Assembly: GCF_009709675.1 (NCBI RefSeq)
Contig: NZ_WMLB01000039.1
Coordinates: 1 to 62,730, forward strand
Length of the DNA: 62,730 bases
Source of the DNA: Agromyces bracchium
GTDB taxonomy: Bacteria > Actinomycetota > Actinomycetes > Actinomycetales > Microbacteriaceae
Direction: 5' to 3'
The notes beneath the pieces are model-generated. The model was not told the origin of the DNA and did no database searches. It saw nothing but the letters and a program-made list of their open reading frames with translations. A program made the translations under genes and the position numbers. This document shows, one piece after another, positions 17,659-27,452 of this stretch; within the stretch, counting starts at the first letter, position 1; each line of letters begins with the position of its first letter.

Positions 17659-18638
17659 ACGAGATCCGCCTCCCCCTCGGCCAGCTCGCCGAGGGCGCCA
17701 TCGACGTCCTGACCGACGCGCTCGGCGGCCTCTTCGACATCATCCGGGCCGTCTTCGCCGGCTTCTACGACCTCGTCGACCTGAGCCTGTCGACCCCGCC
17801 TTTCTGGGCCGTGATCGTGGTCGTCGCCGCGCTCGCCTGGTTCGCGAAGGGCTGGAAGCTCGCGATCGGCACGGCCCTCGGCCTGCTCGTCATCGTCGGC
17901 GTAGACCAGTGGGAGAACGCGATGGACACCCTCGCGCTCGTGCTCGTCTCGAGCGCGATCGCGGTCGTCGTGGCGATCCCCCTCGGCATCCTCGCCGCCC
18001 GGAACGACGTGGCGAGCCGCGTCATCCGCCCGGTGCTCGACTTCATGCAGACCATGCCGGCGTTCGTGTACCTGATCCCCGCGCTGATCCTGTTCCGGGT
18101 CGGCGTCGTGCCCGGCATCGTCGCGACGATCGTCTTCGCGATGGCTCCGGGCGTGCGCCTGACCGAACTCGGAATCCGCGGCGTCGACCGCGAGGTCGTC
18201 GAGGCGGGCCACGCGTTCGGCTCGTCGCCGGCGCGCATCCTGCGGCAGATCCAGTTGCCGCTCGCGATGCCGTCGATAATGGCGGGGGTCAACCAGGTCA
18301 TCATGCTCTCGCTCTCGATGGTCGTCATCGCGGGCATGGTCGGCGCGGGCGGGCTCGGCGGCGACGTCGTGCAGTCGCTGACGCGCATCGACGTCGGGCT
18401 CGGTTTCGAGGCGGGCCTCTCGGTCGTGATCCTCGCGATCGTGCTCGACCGCATCACGGGCGCGTTCGGTTCTGGTGCCCGGCGCCGGCCCCGCGTGCGG
18501 CGAGCGGATGCCGCATCCGCGCGCCGCCCCGACGCGCCGACGAGCACCCCCGCCGATGCACCCGCCGAGCCCGCCGCCCGGCCCGCGGGCGCCACCGCTG
18601 CGCCCGACCGCGCCCCGGCGCCCGTCCACACCTCGTAA
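17655..18638 (+). CDS. opuAB: Glycine betaine/proline ABC transporter permease
   Basis: 327 residues. DFMQTMPAFVYLIPALILF and GIRGVDREVVEAGHAFGSSPARIL (the EAA loop) are OpuAB/ProW signatures; about six or seven membrane helices. GTG start overlaps the ATPase stop. The last 55 residues are a Pro/Ala/Arg-rich tail of low complexity with no counterpart in most family members, perhaps a disordered cytoplasmic extension. Confidence 0.92.
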   Translation: MNEIRLPLGQLAEGAIDVLTDALGGLFDIIRAVFAGFYDLVDLSLSTPPFWAVIVVVAALAWFAKGWKLAIGTALGLLVIVGVDQWENAMDTLALVLVSSAIAVVVAIPLGILAARNDVASRVIRPVLDFMQTMPAFVYLIPALILFRVGVVPGIVATIVFAMAPGVRLTELGIRGVDREVVEAGHAFGSSPARILRQIQLPLAMPSIMAGVNQVIMLSLSMVVIAGMVGAGGLGGDVVQSLTRIDVGLGFEAGLSVVILAIVLDRITGAFGSGARRRPRVRRADAASARRPDAPTSTPADAPAEPAARPAGATAAPDRAPAPVHTS

Positions 18639-18792
18639 CCAGACCATCCGGTCACCGCACGGCCGCCCTACGGTACGGCGGTGCCGGGCATGCCCGGGAC
18701 GCGGCATCCGTCGCCCCGGACCCGCGCGGACCCGCGCGCGGAACACCCCGACACCCGTGCCACAGCACACGGGAGGAAAGGAACACCCTGCA

Positions 18793-19686
18793 ATGACCAA
18801 GCGTCACCTGATCTCCACGCTCGCCCTCGGCGGCGCCGCCGCGCTCGCGCTCTCGGGCTGCGCCTCGGGCGCCGAGGCCGAGACCCTCGACAACGGCGAT
18901 GAGAAGGACCTCACCATCGCCGTGTTCAACGGCTGGGACGAGGGCATCGCCGCGAGCGAGCTCTGGAAGGCCGTGCTCGAGGAGCAGGGCTACGACGTCG
19001 AGCTCGAGTACGCCGACGCGGCCCCGGTCTTCCAGGGCCTGAGCGACGGCGACTACGACGTCACGCTCGACACCTGGCTGCCGATCACGCACGCCGACTA
19101 CGTCGACCAGTACGGCGACGACATCGTCGACCTCGGCGCCTGGAACGAGGACGCGAAGCTCACCATCGCCGTGAACGAGGACGCCCCCGTCGACTCGCTC
19201 GCCGACCTCGCCGAGAACGCCGACGCGTTCGACAACCGGCTCGTCGGCATCGAGCCGGGCTCCGGCCTCAACCGCGTCACGACCGACAGCGTCATCCCCA
19301 CCTACGGCCTCGACGGCATGGACTACCTCACCTCCTCGACCCCCGCCATGCTCTCCGAGCTGACCGCGGCGACCGACGCGGGCGAGAACATCGCCGTCAC
19401 GCTCTGGCGCCCGCACTGGGCCTACGACGCGTTCCCGCTCAAGGACCTCGAGGACCCGGAGGGCACGCTCGGCGACGCCGAGGGCATCCACTCGTTCGGC
19501 ACCGCTGAGCTCGAGGAGACCCACCCGACCCTCGCCGGCTGGCTGCAGGGCTTCCAGATGGACAGCGAGCTGCTGTACTCGCTCGAGAACGCCATGTTCA
19601 ACGAGAACGACACCGACGACTACGGTCCCGTCGTCGAGCAGTGGATCTCCGAGAACCAGGAGTACGTCGACTCCCTGACCTCCTGA
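18793..19686 (+). CDS. opuAC: Glycine betaine-binding lipoprotein
   Basis: 297 residues. Lipobox ALSGC, then an OpuAC/ProX-type binding domain: TIAVFNGWDEGIAASELWKAVLE, SDGDYDVTLDTWLPITHADYV and NIAVTLWRPHWAYDAF, the tryptophan-rich segments expected to form the betaine cage. ATG preceded by GGGAGGAAAGGAA. It is 154 bases after the permease, a gap that includes a TACGGT box and may carry its own promoter. A strong stem-loop follows at 19741. It delivers betaine to the transporter encoded just upstream. Confidence 0.92.
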   Translation: MTKRHLISTLALGGAAALALSGCASGAEAETLDNGDEKDLTIAVFNGWDEGIAASELWKAVLEEQGYDVELEYADAAPVFQGLSDGDYDVTLDTWLPITHADYVDQYGDDIVDLGAWNEDAKLTIAVNEDAPVDSLADLAENADAFDNRLVGIEPGSGLNRVTTDSVIPTYGLDGMDYLTSSTPAMLSELTAATDAGENIAVTLWRPHWAYDAFPLKDLEDPEGTLGDAEGIHSFGTAELEETHPTLAGWLQGFQMDSELLYSLENAMFNENDTDDYGPVVEQWISENQEYVDSLTS

Positions 19687-20021
19687 TCGGAGCGGTCGGC
19701 GGGCGGTGGCACGAGTTTCCTCCTCCGCAGATCAGCAGAGCGGATGCCGCGGGCGCACGTCGTGCCCGCGGCATCCGTCGTCTCGTTCCGGTGACATCAC
19801 GCGACCTGCATGGTGTCCATCCCCGTTCGGCGCGGCGGAGGCCGCAATGCCGTCGGTGACTCGGCGGCGAGCACCGTGACCGGCGCATCGATGACGCCCA
19901 TTCACCTGATCTGCATGATGCGGCCTCGCGGGCGCATCGGTACCGTCGCCACGGAGACCGCCCGGGCCACGACGTCTGCGCAGTGCCGCCCGAGCCTGAT
20001 CGAATCGGAGGCGAGACCGAC
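19687..20021. other. Intergenic region between opuAC and the sulfatase
   Basis: Contains the terminator stem-loop at 19741-19777. A possible -10 (TACCGT near 19940) lies about 80 bases before the sulfatase start. The short open frames here have no recognisable features and I do not call them. Confidence 0.5.
19741..19777. terminator. Terminator-like stem-loop after opuAC
   Basis: A perfect 14-bp stem (19741-19754 with 19764-19777) around a nine-base loop. Both arms contain the GGATGCC/GGCATCC word. Confidence 0.75.
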
Positions 20022-22370
20022 ATGAGCGAGTCCGAATCGGTGATCGGCGACCCTCTGCCTCCGGCGCGCATGCTGCCGTTCCCGCCGAAGAGGTCCGGGA
20101 GCATCGCCGGGCGGACGATGCAGGAGTCGACGTACGCTCCGAACCCGCCGGTCCGGCACCTGCCCGACGATGCGCCGAACGTGCTCGTCATCCTCATCGA
20201 CGACGCCGGTCCGGCCCTGCCGACGACGTTCGGCGGTGAGATCACGACCGAGACGCTCGACCGGGTGCGGGCGAACGGGATCGGATTCAACCGGTTCCAC
20301 ACGACGGCCATGTGCTCGCCGACGAGGGCGTCCCTCCTCACCGGTCGCAACCACCATCGCGTCGGCAACGGGCAGATCGCGGAGCTGGCGAACGACTGGG
20401 ACGGCTACTCGGGCCACATCCCGAAGAGCAGCGCGACGATGGCCGAGGTGCTGCGCAACTACGGCTACGCCACGGCCGCGTGGGGCAAGTGGCACAACAC
20501 GCCTGCCGAGGAGACGACCAAGGCCGGCCCATTCGACAGCTGGCCGACAGGTGTCGGGTTCGAGTACTTCTACGGCTTCCTGGCCGGCGAGGCATCCCAG
20601 TACGAGCCGAACCTGGTGCGCAACACCACGTCGGTCCTCCCTCCGAAGACGCCCGAGGAGGGGTACCACCTGAGCGAGGACATCGCCGACGACGCGATCC
20701 GGTGGCTGCGCGACCACAAGGCGCTCTCGCCCGACCAGCCGTTCTTCATGTACTGGGCGACCGGCTGCCTACATGGCCCGCATCACATCACGAAGGAGTG
20801 GGCCGACAGGTACGCGGGCAGGTTCGACGACGGCTGGGACGCCTATCGGGAGCGATCGTTCGCCGGAGCGAAGGCCGCCGGATGGGTACCGGAGGACGCC
20901 GAGCTGACTCCACGACCGGATTCGCTCGCGGCGTGGGACGACATCCCGGATCACCAGAAGCCGTTCCAGCGACGTCTCATGGAGGTCGCCGCCGGCTTCG
21001 GCGAGCACGCGGACGTGCAGGCCGGCCGCCTGCTCGACGAACTGGAACGGCTCGGATACAGCGATGACACCATCGTCATCTACATCTGGGGCGACAACGG
21101 GTCGTCGGGCGAGGGCCAGAACGGCACGATCAGCGAGCTGCTGGCCCAGAACCAGATCCCGACCACGATCGACCAGCACCTCGCCGCGCTCGACGAGCTC
21201 GGGGGGCTGGACGCGCTGGGATCCCCGGCGACGGACAACCAGTACCACGCCGCGTGGGCCTGGGCGGGATCGTCGCCCTACCAGGGCATGAAGCTGCTCG
21301 CCTCGCACCTCGGCGGAACGCGGAATCCCATGCTGATCCAGTGGCCCGGACGGATTCAGCCCGACCCGCGGCCGCGCACGCAGTTCCACCACGTGATCGA
21401 CCTTGCGCCCACGATCTACGAGATCCTCGGCATCTCGCATCCGGAGCTCGTCAACGGAATCCCGCAGGATCCGATCGACGGCACGAGCTTCGCCTATGCG
21501 ATCGACGACCGGGACGCCCCGGAGCGCCATCTCACCCAGTACTTCGAGATCATGGGCAGTCGCTCCATCTACTCGAACGGCTGGATCGCCTCCGCCATCG
21601 GACCGCGACTGCCGTGGGTTCCCGGGGCGCCGCCCGGAATCCACACGTGGACCCCGGACCAGGACGCCTGGGAGCTCTACAACCTCGACGACGACTGGAG
21701 CCAGGCCCGCGATCTCGCCGAGCAGCACCCTGAGAAGCTCGGGGAACTCCGCGAGCTCTTCGCGATCGAGGCGGCGAAGAACAAGGTGCTGCCGGTCGGC
21801 GGCGGGCTCTGGGTCGTCACGATGCACCCGGAGCAGCGGATCGCCCCGCCCTACTCCGAATGGGACATGGACGGCGACACCGTGCGCGTGCCCGAGTTCT
21901 GCGCGCCGGCCCTGGGCAACACGCCGAACACGGTGGAGATCTCGGTCGACGTCGACGACGGGGTGAGCGGAGTGCTCTACAAGCTCGGTGGTGCAGGCGG
22001 CGGCCTCACCTGCTTCGTCGTCGACGGAGTGCTGACCTACGAGTACAACCTCTTCCTGGTGCAACGGACGACGATCACGGCTCCAGCCCCACTCGCAGCC
22101 GGAACGCACACCATCGAGATCGAGACGGACTACGTCGAGCCCAGGCCCGGAGGTCCTCTCGAGGTGGCGATCCGCGTCGACGGCGAGGAGGTGGCATCCG
22201 GTGTCGTCCCGATCAGCGCGCCGCTGCTCTTCTCGGCGAACGACTGCCTCGACGTCGGCCGTGCGTACGGCGGAGCGGTCTCGCGCGCCTACGCCGACAA
22301 GATGCCGTTCCCCTTCGAGGGCACCATCGAGCGGGTCCACATCGCCTACGCGAGTGCCGGCGCTGCCTGA
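20022..22370 (+). CDS. Type I arylsulfatase
   Basis: 782 residues of the alkaline-phosphatase superfamily. The formylglycine motif CSPTRASLLTGR is at Cys98, preceded by metal-binding LIDDAG, with later IWGDNGSSGEG as a second metal site. A C-terminal region (about 630-780) of beta-rich sequence is present, as in the long arylsulfatase subgroup. Cys98 must be oxidised by a formylglycine-generating enzyme, which is not in the window. No signal peptide; N-terminal 50 residues are polar, so it may act in the cytosol. ATG with GGAG upstream. It precedes a carboxymuconolactone-decarboxylase-like gene. Confidence 0.9.
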   Translation: MSESESVIGDPLPPARMLPFPPKRSGSIAGRTMQESTYAPNPPVRHLPDDAPNVLVILIDDAGPALPTTFGGEITTETLDRVRANGIGFNRFHTTAMCSPTRASLLTGRNHHRVGNGQIAELANDWDGYSGHIPKSSATMAEVLRNYGYATAAWGKWHNTPAEETTKAGPFDSWPTGVGFEYFYGFLAGEASQYEPNLVRNTTSVLPPKTPEEGYHLSEDIADDAIRWLRDHKALSPDQPFFMYWATGCLHGPHHITKEWADRYAGRFDDGWDAYRERSFAGAKAAGWVPEDAELTPRPDSLAAWDDIPDHQKPFQRRLMEVAAGFGEHADVQAGRLLDELERLGYSDDTIVIYIWGDNGSSGEGQNGTISELLAQNQIPTTIDQHLAALDELGGLDALGSPATDNQYHAAWAWAGSSPYQGMKLLASHLGGTRNPMLIQWPGRIQPDPRPRTQFHHVIDLAPTIYEILGISHPELVNGIPQDPIDGTSFAYAIDDRDAPERHLTQYFEIMGSRSIYSNGWIASAIGPRLPWVPGAPPGIHTWTPDQDAWELYNLDDDWSQARDLAEQHPEKLGELRELFAIEAAKNKVLPVGGGLWVVTMHPEQRIAPPYSEWDMDGDTVRVPEFCAPALGNTPNTVEISVDVDDGVSGVLYKLGGAGGGLTCFVVDGVLTYEYNLFLVQRTTITAPAPLAAGTHTIEIETDYVEPRPGGPLEVAIRVDGEEVASGVVPISAPLLFSANDCLDVGRAYGGAVSRAYADKMPFPFEGTIERVHIAYASAGAA

Positions 22371-22431
22371 TCGCCTCCGATGCGGCAGTGCCGGAGCGCG
22401 GGGCGATTTCCGGGGAAGGACGGGGGAAGCC

Positions 22432-22752
22432 GTGGATTACGCCGAACGGCTGCGCCGATTCTCGATCAACGACGAACGGCTCGACACGGAGTTCGTGAAG
22501 GTCCGTTCCCTGGACGCGAAGACGCTCGCGCTCGCGCGTATCGCGGCGCTCGTCGCGATCGGGGGCGCGGAGCCGTCGTTCGGCACGGAGGTCGATGCCG
22601 CGATCGGCGCCGGCGCGACGACGGACGAGATCGTCGACGTGCTCGGCGGCGTCACGCCGGTGGTCGGGCTCGCGCGCGTCGTCGCCGCGACTCCGAACCT
22701 CGCCCTCGCCCTCGGGTGCGATGTCGGATTCCCGGCCGGCGACGAATTCTGA
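22432..22752 (+). CDS. Carboxymuconolactone decarboxylase (CMD)-family protein
   Basis: 106 residues, all-helical, AhpD-like fold: KTLALARIAALVAIGGAEPSF and DEIVDVLGGVTPVVGLARVVAATPNLALAL. It lacks the C-x-x-C redox pair of AhpD, so it is more like the gamma-carboxymuconolactone decarboxylase or uncharacterised branch. GTG start with GGGGGAAG upstream. It begins 61 bases after the sulfatase, likely one transcript. Substrate unknown. Confidence 0.82.
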   Translation: MDYAERLRRFSINDERLDTEFVKVRSLDAKTLALARIAALVAIGGAEPSFGTEVDAAIGAGATTDEIVDVLGGVTPVVGLARVVAATPNLALALGCDVGFPAGDEF

Positions 22753-22774
22753 TCACGCGAGCGCGACGCGCGGC

Positions 22775-25021
22775 TCACGCTCCGAGCAGGCCGAGGGTGA
22801 TGGCCCGCTCGACGGCTTCGCCGCGAGTCGTGACGCGGAGCTTGCGGTAGATCGAACCGACCTCCGAACTCACGGTGTTCCGCGAGATGAAGAGCCGCCG
22901 GCCGATCTCGCTCAGGGTCAGGTGCGTCTGCAGGTAGGGCAGGAGCCGGAGTTCGGCGGGGGTCAGGGGGGTGCCGCCGGCTGCCCTCGGGGTGGCATCC
23001 GCACGTCGACGGAAGTCGGCGACGTCATCGACCAGCCGTCCCATCCGAGGGCGTACTGCGAGGACCTCGTCGATCTCGCGGAGGAGGTGCATCGCCGCGG
23101 TCCGCTGGCCGCGCTCAGCGTACGCCGTCGCCAGCTGGAGCCGGACCTTCACCGCGAGGTACGGGAGCACGTACGTGCAGCCCACCCTCGCGCGCATCGC
23201 CCGAGCGACGAGGCGCTCGGCGGCCTCCTCGTCACCACGGCGCAGCGCGAGGCGTGCGCCGACCGCGAGGGCGAGCGCGGCGGTCGGGTAGCCCTCCATG
23301 TGGTGCGCGGCGATCGTGTCGAGCGCAACGGACGAGTGGCGTTGGGCCTCCTCCCAGCGATCCTCGCCGAGCGCGATCAGGGCGAGTTCCGGCGCGCTCA
23401 GCGCGATCGAATCGGCGTTGTCGAAGCCCGTCGCCTGTTCGATCGCCGCCGCGAACGCCTGCCGGGCCTCCTCAGCGCGTCCGGTCAGGAGCCGGGTCAT
23501 GCCCGCGAGGTGGAGTGCCTGGTCGCGCCACGGGCTCCAGGCGGGCTCTCTCGCCGCCGCGAACTCGGCATCGTCGGCGGCTCGATCCGCGCCGTCGGCG
23601 AGCATGGCGGCACGCAGCATGGCCCGCGCCGAGTCGAACCCGGGCTGGTCGTCGGTCGGCTCCCCATCATGCGATGACCGTTCCACGACGTGCGCCCAGC
23701 GCTCGGCGTCGGCGGGTCGCCCCGTGAGCACTGCCTCCCAGGCCGCGAGCACGGCCAGCGGCGGATACGTCGCGACGGCGTCCTCACCGAGCTCCGCGAG
23801 CCACCGGTTCACGATGGTGACCTGCCCCGCCTGGTACGTAGGGAGGGAGAGCTCGGCGACGAGGTGGACGGACCGGGCTCGATCGCCCGCGGCGAGGAGA
23901 TGCTCGATGGCCCGTGCCGGCAGCCCGTGCTGCTGGTACCAGTCGGCGGCCCGACGGTGCAGCTCCGCGGCGGATCCGGACTCCGTGCGTTCGAGTTCGG
24001 CGAGCAGGAACTCACGGAAGAGCCCGTGGTAGCGGAACCACCCGCGCTGGCGATCCAACGGCACGAGGAAGAGCCCCATCGCCTCGAGCTCGCGCAGCAG
24101 AGCATTCGAATCGGAGCGCTCCAGCACCGCGTCGCACACGGCTCCGGACATCTGCTCGAGGATCGCCGTCCGACGGAGGAACGCCTGGGACTCGGTCGGG
24201 AGGCTCCGCAGGCACTCCCGGTACAGGTAGTCGGCGACGAACCGGTCGTCGCCGGCGATCGACGCGCCCGCCTCGCCGTCGCGGGCGATCATCGCGGCGA
24301 GGACGAGTCCGACCGGCCACCCCTCGCTCCGCTGCACTATCGCGTCGAGTTCGGACTTCGAGCGCTCGACGCCCAGCATGCCGAAGATGATTCGCGCCGC
24401 CGCGACATCCGCTCGGAGTTCGTTGGCGCCGATCTCCCAGGTCAGGCCCTCCGCGCGACGGCGCGCGAGATGCGCCTGCTCATGCCTGCCGGCGATGACG
24501 ACCTGGGAGCCCGCGGGTACGCCGGCGAGGGCGACCTCCAGCACGTCCTGGCAGGCGGCGGAGTCGACCTCGTGGAGGTCGTCGATGAGGATGACGAACG
24601 GGACCGGAGCCTTCGACATCGTCGAGGCGAGCAGCGGCGCGGAACGGCCCAACGGACCGACGCTCATCCCGCCCATCTCGTCGACGATCGCGCGGTCGTC
24701 AGGGAAGATCCTGGCGTAGGCGGTCGCCACCAGTGCGAGCAGTGCGGAAGGGTCGTCGTCGAACCGGTCGAGGGCCACCCAGGCGACCGGGCGCGACTCC
24801 GTCGCGGCCCACTCGATGAGCAGCGTGGTCTTGCCGTAACCCGCTGGAGCGCTGACGCCCACGACCCTGGCCCCGCTCGCCCGCGCGCGTTCGATGAGGT
24901 CGAGCCGGCTGGCGAACCCAGCCGGCGGTTCGGGCGCGCTGAGCTTCGTGTCGAGCAGGACCTGGTCCAGCTCGAGCGCAGGCACCACGGACTTTCGCGT
25001 GTCCCCCACCACGGGGGGCAT
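22775..25021 (-). CDS. MalT/LAL-type LuxR-family ATP-dependent transcriptional regulator
   Basis: 748 residues. N-terminal NTPase with Walker A APAGYGKTT and Walker B FVILIDDLHEV, a TPR-rich central region (about 330-640), and a C-terminal LuxR helix-turn-helix (LTPAELRLLPYLQTHLTLSEIG...ISRNTVSSEV). Such proteins are activators that oligomerise on an effector and ATP. It lies between the sulfatase/CMD genes (convergent) and gadB (divergent, 211 bases), so either could be a target. The ATG start lacks a clear ribosome site. Confidence 0.9.
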   Translation of the reverse strand: MPPVVGDTRKSVVPALELDQVLLDTKLSAPEPPAGFASRLDLIERARASGARVVGVSAPAGYGKTTLLIEWAATESRPVAWVALDRFDDDPSALLALVATAYARIFPDDRAIVDEMGGMSVGPLGRSAPLLASTMSKAPVPFVILIDDLHEVDSAACQDVLEVALAGVPAGSQVVIAGRHEQAHLARRRAEGLTWEIGANELRADVAAARIIFGMLGVERSKSELDAIVQRSEGWPVGLVLAAMIARDGEAGASIAGDDRFVADYLYRECLRSLPTESQAFLRRTAILEQMSGAVCDAVLERSDSNALLRELEAMGLFLVPLDRQRGWFRYHGLFREFLLAELERTESGSAAELHRRAADWYQQHGLPARAIEHLLAAGDRARSVHLVAELSLPTYQAGQVTIVNRWLAELGEDAVATYPPLAVLAAWEAVLTGRPADAERWAHVVERSSHDGEPTDDQPGFDSARAMLRAAMLADGADRAADDAEFAAAREPAWSPWRDQALHLAGMTRLLTGRAEEARQAFAAAIEQATGFDNADSIALSAPELALIALGEDRWEEAQRHSSVALDTIAAHHMEGYPTAALALAVGARLALRRGDEEAAERLVARAMRARVGCTYVLPYLAVKVRLQLATAYAERGQRTAAMHLLREIDEVLAVRPRMGRLVDDVADFRRRADATPRAAGGTPLTPAELRLLPYLQTHLTLSEIGRRLFISRNTVSSEVGSIYRKLRVTTRGEAVERAITLGLLGA

Positions 25022-25232
25022 CCTATGGGCCGGTCGGGACGTCGCTCAAGGTCGTGCGACGGTCGCGCCCGCGCCCGACGTCACCCAGAACGGGTGACGC
25101 GCCGGTCGCGGGTCCTGGCGTACCCTCGGGCGTGGGACGGCGCCCGGGGGGACGGCGTGAACCGTCGCGGGCGACGTCCGAGGCCTGCCGACGTGCGCGG
25201 CCGGACGCCGAAGAAGCGATGGAGGGGGAACC

Positions 25233-26600
25233 ATGGCACACGACGAGCAGCTCGAGCCGACGTTCACGCGGGCCGGGGAGGCGACGACCGCGAGGGTGAC
25301 GAGGATCCCGGACGGCGAGATGCTGCCCGAGACCGCGTACCGGATCATCCACGACGAGTCGATGCTCGACGGCAACGCCCGCCTGAACCTCGCGACGTTC
25401 GTGACGACGTGGATGGACGAGCACGGCGACCGGCTCTACCACGACGCGTTCGACAAGAACATGATCGACAAGGACGAGTACCCGGCCACGGCGGCGATCG
25501 AGGAGTACTGCTGGCGGATCCTCGCCGACCTCTGGAACGCGCCCGATCCCGACGACGCGATCGGCACGTCGACGATCGGCTCGTCGGAGGCCTGCATGCT
25601 CGGCGGCCTCGCGCTGAAGCGCCGATGGCAGCACGCGCGCCGCGCGGCGGGGAAGTCGACCGAGACGCCGAACCTCATCATGTCGAGCGCCGTGCAGGTC
25701 TGCTGGGAGAAGTTCTGCAACTTCTTCGACATCGAGATGCGCTTCATCGACACGAGCGACGAGCACCCCCTGATGGACGGCACGGGCCTCGAGGACGTGG
25801 TCGACGAGAACACGATCGGCGTCGTCGTGATCATGGGCGTCACCTACACGGGCTCCTACGAGCCCGTCACGAAGGTCGCCGCGAAGCTCGACGAGATCCA
25901 GGCGGCCACGGGCCTCGACATCCCCATCCACGTCGACGGCGCCTCCGGTGCGATGGTCGCGCCGTTCCTCCAGCCCGACCTCGAGTGGGACTTCCGGGTC
26001 GAGCGCGTGCAGTCGATCAACACGTCGGGCCACAAGTACGGGCTGGTCTACCCGGGCGTCGGCTGGGTCGTGTGGCGGAACACCGCCGCCCTGCCCGAGG
26101 ACCTCGTCTTCCGGGTGAGCTACCTCGGCGGGTCGATGCCGACCTTCGCGATCAACTTCTCCCGGCCGGGCGCCCAGGTGCTGCTGCAGTACTACCGGTT
26201 CCTCCGCCTGGGCCGCGAGGGCTATCGGGCGATCCAGCAGGCGTCGCAGGATGTCGCGGTGTTCCTCTCCGGCGAGATCGGGGCGCTCGACGCCTACGAA
26301 CTGCTGACCGACGGCACCGACATCCCGGTGTTCGCCTGGCGACAGGCGCCCGGGTACACCGACAAGTGGACGCTCTACCACCTGGCCGAGCGCCTCCGTA
26401 TCAAGGGATGGCTCGTGCCCGCGTATCCGCTCTCGGGCGACCAGTCCGACCAGACCGTCATGCGGATCGTGTGCCGCAACGGCCTCAGCCACGACCTCGC
26501 CGAGGACCTCCTGCGCGACATCCGCGAGGAGACCGAGTTCCTCGACGGCCTCGAGGCGCCGATGCCGCACGAGGGCCTGGTCCAGACGTTCCACCACTGA
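25233..26600 (+). CDS. gadB: Glutamate decarboxylase
   Basis: 455 residues. PLP-dependent group II decarboxylase; INTSGHKYGLVYPGVGW carries the Schiff-base Lys268, and HVDGASGAMVAPF binds the cofactor. FNINFSRP-like INFSRPGAQV and TSTIGSSEACML are GadA/B hallmarks. It converts glutamate to GABA, consuming a cytosolic proton, and usually works with a glutamate/GABA antiporter; a GadC-like gene is at 50425 instead of adjacent. ATG behind GGAGGGGGAA. Divergent from a LAL regulator and followed 13 bases later by a membrane-protein gene. Confidence 0.95.
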   Translation: MAHDEQLEPTFTRAGEATTARVTRIPDGEMLPETAYRIIHDESMLDGNARLNLATFVTTWMDEHGDRLYHDAFDKNMIDKDEYPATAAIEEYCWRILADLWNAPDPDDAIGTSTIGSSEACMLGGLALKRRWQHARRAAGKSTETPNLIMSSAVQVCWEKFCNFFDIEMRFIDTSDEHPLMDGTGLEDVVDENTIGVVVIMGVTYTGSYEPVTKVAAKLDEIQAATGLDIPIHVDGASGAMVAPFLQPDLEWDFRVERVQSINTSGHKYGLVYPGVGWVVWRNTAALPEDLVFRVSYLGGSMPTFAINFSRPGAQVLLQYYRFLRLGREGYRAIQQASQDVAVFLSGEIGALDAYELLTDGTDIPVFAWRQAPGYTDKWTLYHLAERLRIKGWLVPAYPLSGDQSDQTVMRIVCRNGLSHDLAEDLLRDIREETEFLDGLEAPMPHEGLVQTFHH

Positions 26601-26613
26601 GCGCGGGGGAGAC

Positions 26614-27261
26614 GTGGTCGAGGCGACGCGTCGGGAGGTGCCGACGGTGCGGCGCCTGCGCCGCGAGGCGTGGGGCTTCATCGTCGGTTCGTTCTGCTTC
26701 ATCGTCGGTGCGGTGCCGAACTACGCCGAGTGGGCGGGACCGGTCGGCGTGGGCATCACGTTCTTCGTGGGGTCGATCTTCTTCACGCTCGCGGCGTTCA
26801 TCCAGCTGAGCCTGAGCGGTCGACACCTGCCGCGGCGGGGCGCGAACCGGGCGGACCGCACCGACTGGTGGGCTGCGGCCGTGCAGTTCGTCGGCACGCT
26901 CTTCTTCAACTGGAGCACGTTCTGGGCGATGATCGCCGCGTTCGCCGACCCGACCAGGATGGGCGTCGGCTGGCGGCCGGACGCCTTCGGCTCGATCGCG
27001 TTCCTCGTCTCGAGCGGGCTCGCCATGGCGGCCGTGAACGATCGCCACGAGCTGTGGGACACCGACGCGCGCACCTGGCACGGCACGTGGCTAAACATGA
27101 TCGGCTCGGTGTTCTTCGGCCTCTCGGCGATCGGGGCGTACGTGCTGCCCGACACCGGCACGTACGTGAACCTGCTCTGGGCGAACCTCGGCACGCTCCT
27201 CGGCGGCGTCTGCTTCCTCGTCGCGGCGCTGCTGTCGCGCCGGACCATCCCGAAGGGCTGA
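26614..27261 (+). CDS. YrhK-like integral membrane protein
   Basis: 215 residues, six hydrophobic helices in two repeated halves. EAWGFIVGSFCFIVGAVPNYAEW and TWHGTWLNMIGSVFFGLSAIGAYVLPDTG match the YrhK domain pattern, including the paired helix and short loop. GTG start with GGGGGA just upstream; the gap to gadB is 13 bases, so it is in the gad operon. Function of the family is unknown; a link with acid or GABA physiology is inference from context. Confidence 0.8.
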   Translation: MVEATRREVPTVRRLRREAWGFIVGSFCFIVGAVPNYAEWAGPVGVGITFFVGSIFFTLAAFIQLSLSGRHLPRRGANRADRTDWWAAAVQFVGTLFFNWSTFWAMIAAFADPTRMGVGWRPDAFGSIAFLVSSGLAMAAVNDRHELWDTDARTWHGTWLNMIGSVFFGLSAIGAYVLPDTGTYVNLLWANLGTLLGGVCFLVAALLSRRTIPKG

Positions 27262-27304
27262 GCGAGCGGATGCCGCGTGCCGCGCGCCCGCGGCATCCGC
27301 TCGC
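27262..27304. terminator. Terminator-like stem-loop after the gad operon
   Basis: A perfect 16-bp stem, 27262-27277 with 27289-27304, loop of 11 bases. It begins directly after the stop codon. Both arms contain GGATGCC/GGCATCC. Confidence 0.8.
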
Positions 27305-27347
27305 CCCGCGGCATCCGTCGGAATTCGGCCGCGACCGGCCCGTCTGC

Positions 27348-27353
27348 TAGACT
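27348..27353 (+). promoter_or_regulatory. -10 box of the rpmB-rpmG-rpsN operon
   Basis: TAGACT. Transcription would start near 27360, giving a leader of about 130 bases before rpmB. No Zur-type AT-rich palindrome is seen here. Confidence 0.55.
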
Positions 27354-27452
27354 CGACGTTTGGCTGGGCGCTTCCACCGCCCGGACCGTGGACGAATCCC
27401 CTGTATCTCCCGCTCGCGCGGAGGGAATTCGCCTGCAGACAAGAGACCTTGG

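Noticed and set aside
27305..27360. Zur box upstream of rpmB
   Set aside because: I looked for an AT-rich 7-1-7 palindrome like that at 10900 and found none.
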